In this document: positions 14,813 through 16,946 of the stretch, one piece after another
Layout: every line of letters begins with the position of its first letter
Position numbering within the stretch: the first letter of the stretch is position 1
Assembly: GCA_035544515.1 (NCBI GenBank)
Contig: DATKEG010000185.1
Span: 1 to 16,946, forward strand
DNA length: 16,946 nucleotides
Direction: 5' to 3'
Source: DATKEG01 sp035544515
GTDB lineage: Bacteria > Acidobacteriota > Vicinamibacteria > Fen-336
Notes under the pieces: model-generated
What the model was told of the DNA's origin: nothing
Seen by the model: only the letters and a program-made list of their open reading frames with translations
The model's database searches: none
Made by a program: the position numbers and the translations under genes

Positions 14813-15436
14813 TCAGGAGGTGACGGAAGCCCCGCCGGGCGGGCGCGCCGCGGGGTCGGGCGGTCCGACCTTGATCCCGTGCTCCTTCTCGAGCCGGGCC
14901 AGGGCGGCGATGCGCACGGGGCGACGCACGTCGTGGTCGTCGGGGCGGTAACCGGGACCGTATTCGGCCAGCTTGCCCCGGTCCATCAGCCGGTCGCGGT
15001 CGATGATCAGCTCCGCGCGGCTGGTGCCGACGAGGTCGTTCTCGCGGCTCATGAAGATGGCTTCCTCCGGGCAGGCATCCACGCAGAAGCCGCAGTAGAC
15101 GCAGCGCAGGAGGTCGATCTCGAACCGCGTCGGGTACTTCTCGATGCGGCTCTCCGGACGCTCGCCGGCCTCGATGTAGATGCACTCGGCCGGACAGACG
15201 GTCGCGCACATGTAGCAGGCCACGCACTTGGGCGAGCCGTCCATGCGCTGCGTGAGGAGGTGGATGCCGCGGTAGCGCCCCGACGTCCGGCGCTTCTCCT
15301 CGGGGAACTGGATGGTGGACGCCCTGCCTCCGAACAGGGTGGCCAGCATGTTCTTGAGGGTGATCCACAGGCCGACGGCGATCGGGTAGATCCCCGGCCT
15401 CGTCTCCCGGCTCACGGTCACGACTTTAACCGCCAT
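14813..15436 (-). CDS. nuoI: NADH-quinone oxidoreductase subunit I (NuoI)
   Basis: A 207-residue subunit of the peripheral arm of respiratory complex I carrying two [4Fe-4S] clusters (N6a and N6b), which pass electrons towards the quinone site. Both ligand sets are complete: Cys71, Cys74, Cys77, Cys81 (CVACYMCATVCP) and Cys112, Cys115, Cys118, Cys122 (CVYCGFCVDACP). The amphipathic N-terminal segment (GLWITLKNMLATLF) and the RYRGIHLL stretch are typical. The C-terminal 30 residues are Pro/Ala-rich and a little longer than in E. coli (180 residues). ATG 15436 is preceded by AGGGGGAAG and lies 45 bases after the nuoG stop. It is the last complex I gene here: the next minus-strand gene is the unrelated PAS-GGDEF-EAL gene. 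Confidence 0.94.
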   Translation of the reverse strand: MAVKVVTVSRETRPGIYPIAVGLWITLKNMLATLFGGRASTIQFPEEKRRTSGRYRGIHLLTQRMDGSPKCVACYMCATVCPAECIYIEAGERPESRIEKYPTRFEIDLLRCVYCGFCVDACPEEAIFMSRENDLVGTSRAELIIDRDRLMDRGKLAEYGPGYRPDDHDVRRPVRIAALARLEKEHGIKVGPPDPAARPPGGASVTS

Positions 15437-15481
15437 CTTCCCCCTACGGTCTCCGCGGATCTCTGCGTTGGATCCGTCTGG

Positions 15482-16946
15482 TCAGGCCCGCGCTTCCTGC
15501 GTCGCCACCTCGTCCGGCGAGTCCAGCGCCCGGCCGCCCGGACCGACCGTCTTGTGGTCCAGCCCGGCGTACCCGGGTACGGCCTGCGCCAGCCGGACGA
15601 ACACCTCGCGCGCCGAGGTCACGCCCAAAGGCGCGCCCAGCGCGCGAAGCACGCCCTCGGCCAGCTCCCAGCGCGGCGCGGCCGCGCCCGGCGGGGGCAC
15701 GGCGCGGCGGAGGCGCTGCACCCGCCGCTGGTAGTTCGTGAACGTGCCGTCCACCTCGGCCCACGCCGCGGCCGGCAGCACGACGTGCGCCACCTGGAGC
15801 TCGGGGATCTCGTGCGTGGCCATGACCGCGATGAACGGGACGCGGGCCAGCGCCTCTTTCGCCTCCGGCAGCTGGAGCAGCTCCGGGCCCTGGAGCACGA
15901 GCGCCTGCACCTGGCCGGCCGCGCAGGCCAACACGATGCGGCCGACGCCGTCTCGGCCCAGGCCCTGATCCAGGCAGCCCTGCGTGTTCGGGTTGCGGTC
16001 GGCGCGCAGCAGCACCTCGTCCACGCGCTGGCGAACCTTGTCCTGGGGATCGCCGACCCGGAAGTCCAGGAGGCCGCCGGCCTTTTCCGCCAGCGTCCGG
16101 AAGGCGAAGACGTCTTCGTTCGTGCCCTGCGGGCTGGCCAGGAAGGCGCAGGCCCGCGCCCCCGCCTCGGCCAGGCGACTGGCCACGAGGTCCAGGGCCG
16201 AGCTGACGGTCGTCTCCTGCCCGCCCTTCTCGTCCCGCACGCGCGCCGCCGCCACCCGCGTGTCGATCGAGATCTCCTTGTACTCGCGCCGGCCGAGGTC
16301 GCACATCCACGACCGGTTGACGTCCACGTTCCGGCGGGGACGCAGGCGGTGGGCCTCGCCGTCGCGATGGTCCACGAAGACGTTGCAGCCGGTGGAGCAG
16401 CCCGGGCACACGGAGTCGGTCGCCTCCAGGAACCACACCCGCATCTTGAAGCGGAAGTCGCGGGAGAGCAGCGCGCCCACCGGGCACACGTCGGCCAGGT
16501 TGCCCGCGTAGTCGTGGGTGATGGGCCGGTCGTCGTAGCTCGCGATCGCGGTGTGGTCGCCCCGGTTGACGAACTCCAGGCTGTTCGTGCCCGTGACGTC
16601 GCGCTCGAAGCGCAGGCAGCGCGAGCAGAGCACGCAGCGCTCGGCGTCGAGCATGATGGGCCCGAGGTCCACCACCTTGCGCTTGGCCACCTTCTCCTCG
16701 ACCTCCACCTTCGCCTCGTGCAGGCCGTGCTCCATGTAGTTGTCCTGCAGGTAGCACTCGCCGGCCTGGTCGCAGACGGGGCAGTCGATGGGGTGGTTGA
16801 TGAGCAGGAACTCGAGCGTCGTGCGGTGCGCCTGCCGCGCGTTCTCGCTGTCCGTCCTCACCACCATGCCGTCCGCGACCATGGTGTTGCAGGCGATCTG
16901 CAGCTTGGGCGCCTTCTCGATCTCGACCAGGCACATGCGGCAGTTG
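15482..16946 (-). CDS. nuoG: NADH-quinone oxidoreductase subunit G (NuoG), 5' end off the right edge
   Basis: The visible 487 residues lack only the extreme N-terminus. Iron-sulfur ligands in visible-residue numbering: three of the four [2Fe-2S] cysteines (2, 5, 19); the His/Cys cluster His51, Cys55, Cys58, Cys64 (HPIDCPVCDQAGEC); Cys104, Cys107, Cys110 and Cys154 for the next [4Fe-4S]; and Cys180, Cys183, Cys187, Cys215 matching the extra N7 cluster found in only some bacteria. A shortened molybdopterin-oxidoreductase-like domain follows. The whole protein would be about 520 residues, against roughly 780 in Thermus and 910 in E. coli, so the C-terminal half is strongly reduced. It carries electrons from NADH through the peripheral arm of complex I. 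nuoI follows directly; nuoH is absent from the junction. Confidence 0.92.
   Translation of the reverse strand, partial: NCRMCLVEIEKAPKLQIACNTMVADGMVVRTDSENARQAHRTTLEFLLINHPIDCPVCDQAGECYLQDNYMEHGLHEAKVEVEEKVAKRKVVDLGPIMLDAERCVLCSRCLRFERDVTGTNSLEFVNRGDHTAIASYDDRPITHDYAGNLADVCPVGALLSRDFRFKMRVWFLEATDSVCPGCSTGCNVFVDHRDGEAHRLRPRRNVDVNRSWMCDLGRREYKEISIDTRVAAARVRDEKGGQETTVSSALDLVASRLAEAGARACAFLASPQGTNEDVFAFRTLAEKAGGLLDFRVGDPQDKVRQRVDEVLLRADRNPNTQGCLDQGLGRDGVGRIVLACAAGQVQALVLQGPELLQLPEAKEALARVPFIAVMATHEIPELQVAHVVLPAAAWAEVDGTFTNYQRRVQRLRRAVPPPGAAAPRWELAEGVLRALGAPLGVTSAREVFVRLAQAVPGYAGLDHKTVGPGGRALDSPDEVATQEARA

Overview
The window is GC-rich bacterial chromosome (roughly 70% GC by eye) with tightly packed genes, many GTG starts and frequent stop/start overlaps. 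Codon style and gene content suggest an uncultured soil or subsurface lineage, for example Rokubacteria/Methylomirabilota-like or a deep-branching proteobacterium. That placement is inference; there is no rRNA or other marker here. I saw no tRNA, rRNA, CRISPR array, insertion sequence or phage gene, and no gene-free stretch longer than 300 bases.

Left half (1-10218): reductive pyrimidine and beta-alanine catabolism in two minus-strand blocks. Block A reads preA-like dihydropyrimidine dehydrogenase (2419-3546), dihydropyrimidinase (1020-2417), a MazE/AbrB-type antitoxin with a Doc toxin (711-938, 308-709), and an NCS1 nucleobase permease running off the left edge (1-258). Block B reads beta-ureidopropionase (9349-10218), aldehyde dehydrogenase (7832-9352), an unknown secreted 190-residue protein (7263-7835) and a class III aminotransferase (5968-7260). 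In order these would import uracil or thymine, reduce it, open the ring, release the beta-amino acid, transaminate it and oxidise the semialdehyde.

Between the blocks, on the plus strand, lie a decayed SPFH (band-7) gene with its apparent promoter/operator and ribosome-binding site still present, a small Arc-type ribbon-helix-helix gene, a terminator hairpin, and an exported vanadium-haloperoxidase-type PAP2 enzyme (4479-5897).

Right half (10219-16946): an APC-family permease (10359-11654) diverges from the beta-ureidopropionase gene. It is followed by an EAL phosphodiesterase-type protein (11678-12940), which converges on a PAS-GGDEF-EAL protein (13001-14725). Their c-di-GMP domains look reciprocally decayed: the first keeps EAL catalytic residues but lacks a GGDEF motif, and the second keeps GGDEF but has lost two EAL catalytic positions. 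The window ends in the tail of a respiratory complex I cluster, nuoI (14813-15436) and the 3' part of nuoG (15482-16946), with no nuoH between them.

Most noteworthy: the apparently leaderless promoter with twin GTACGTAC palindromes at the toxin-antitoxin pair, the reciprocal c-di-GMP pair, the SPFH pseudogene beside an intact presumptive repressor, the unknown secreted protein coupled into the beta-alanine operon, a PreA-like enzyme without its usual ferredoxin domain, and the nuoG-nuoI junction lacking nuoH.
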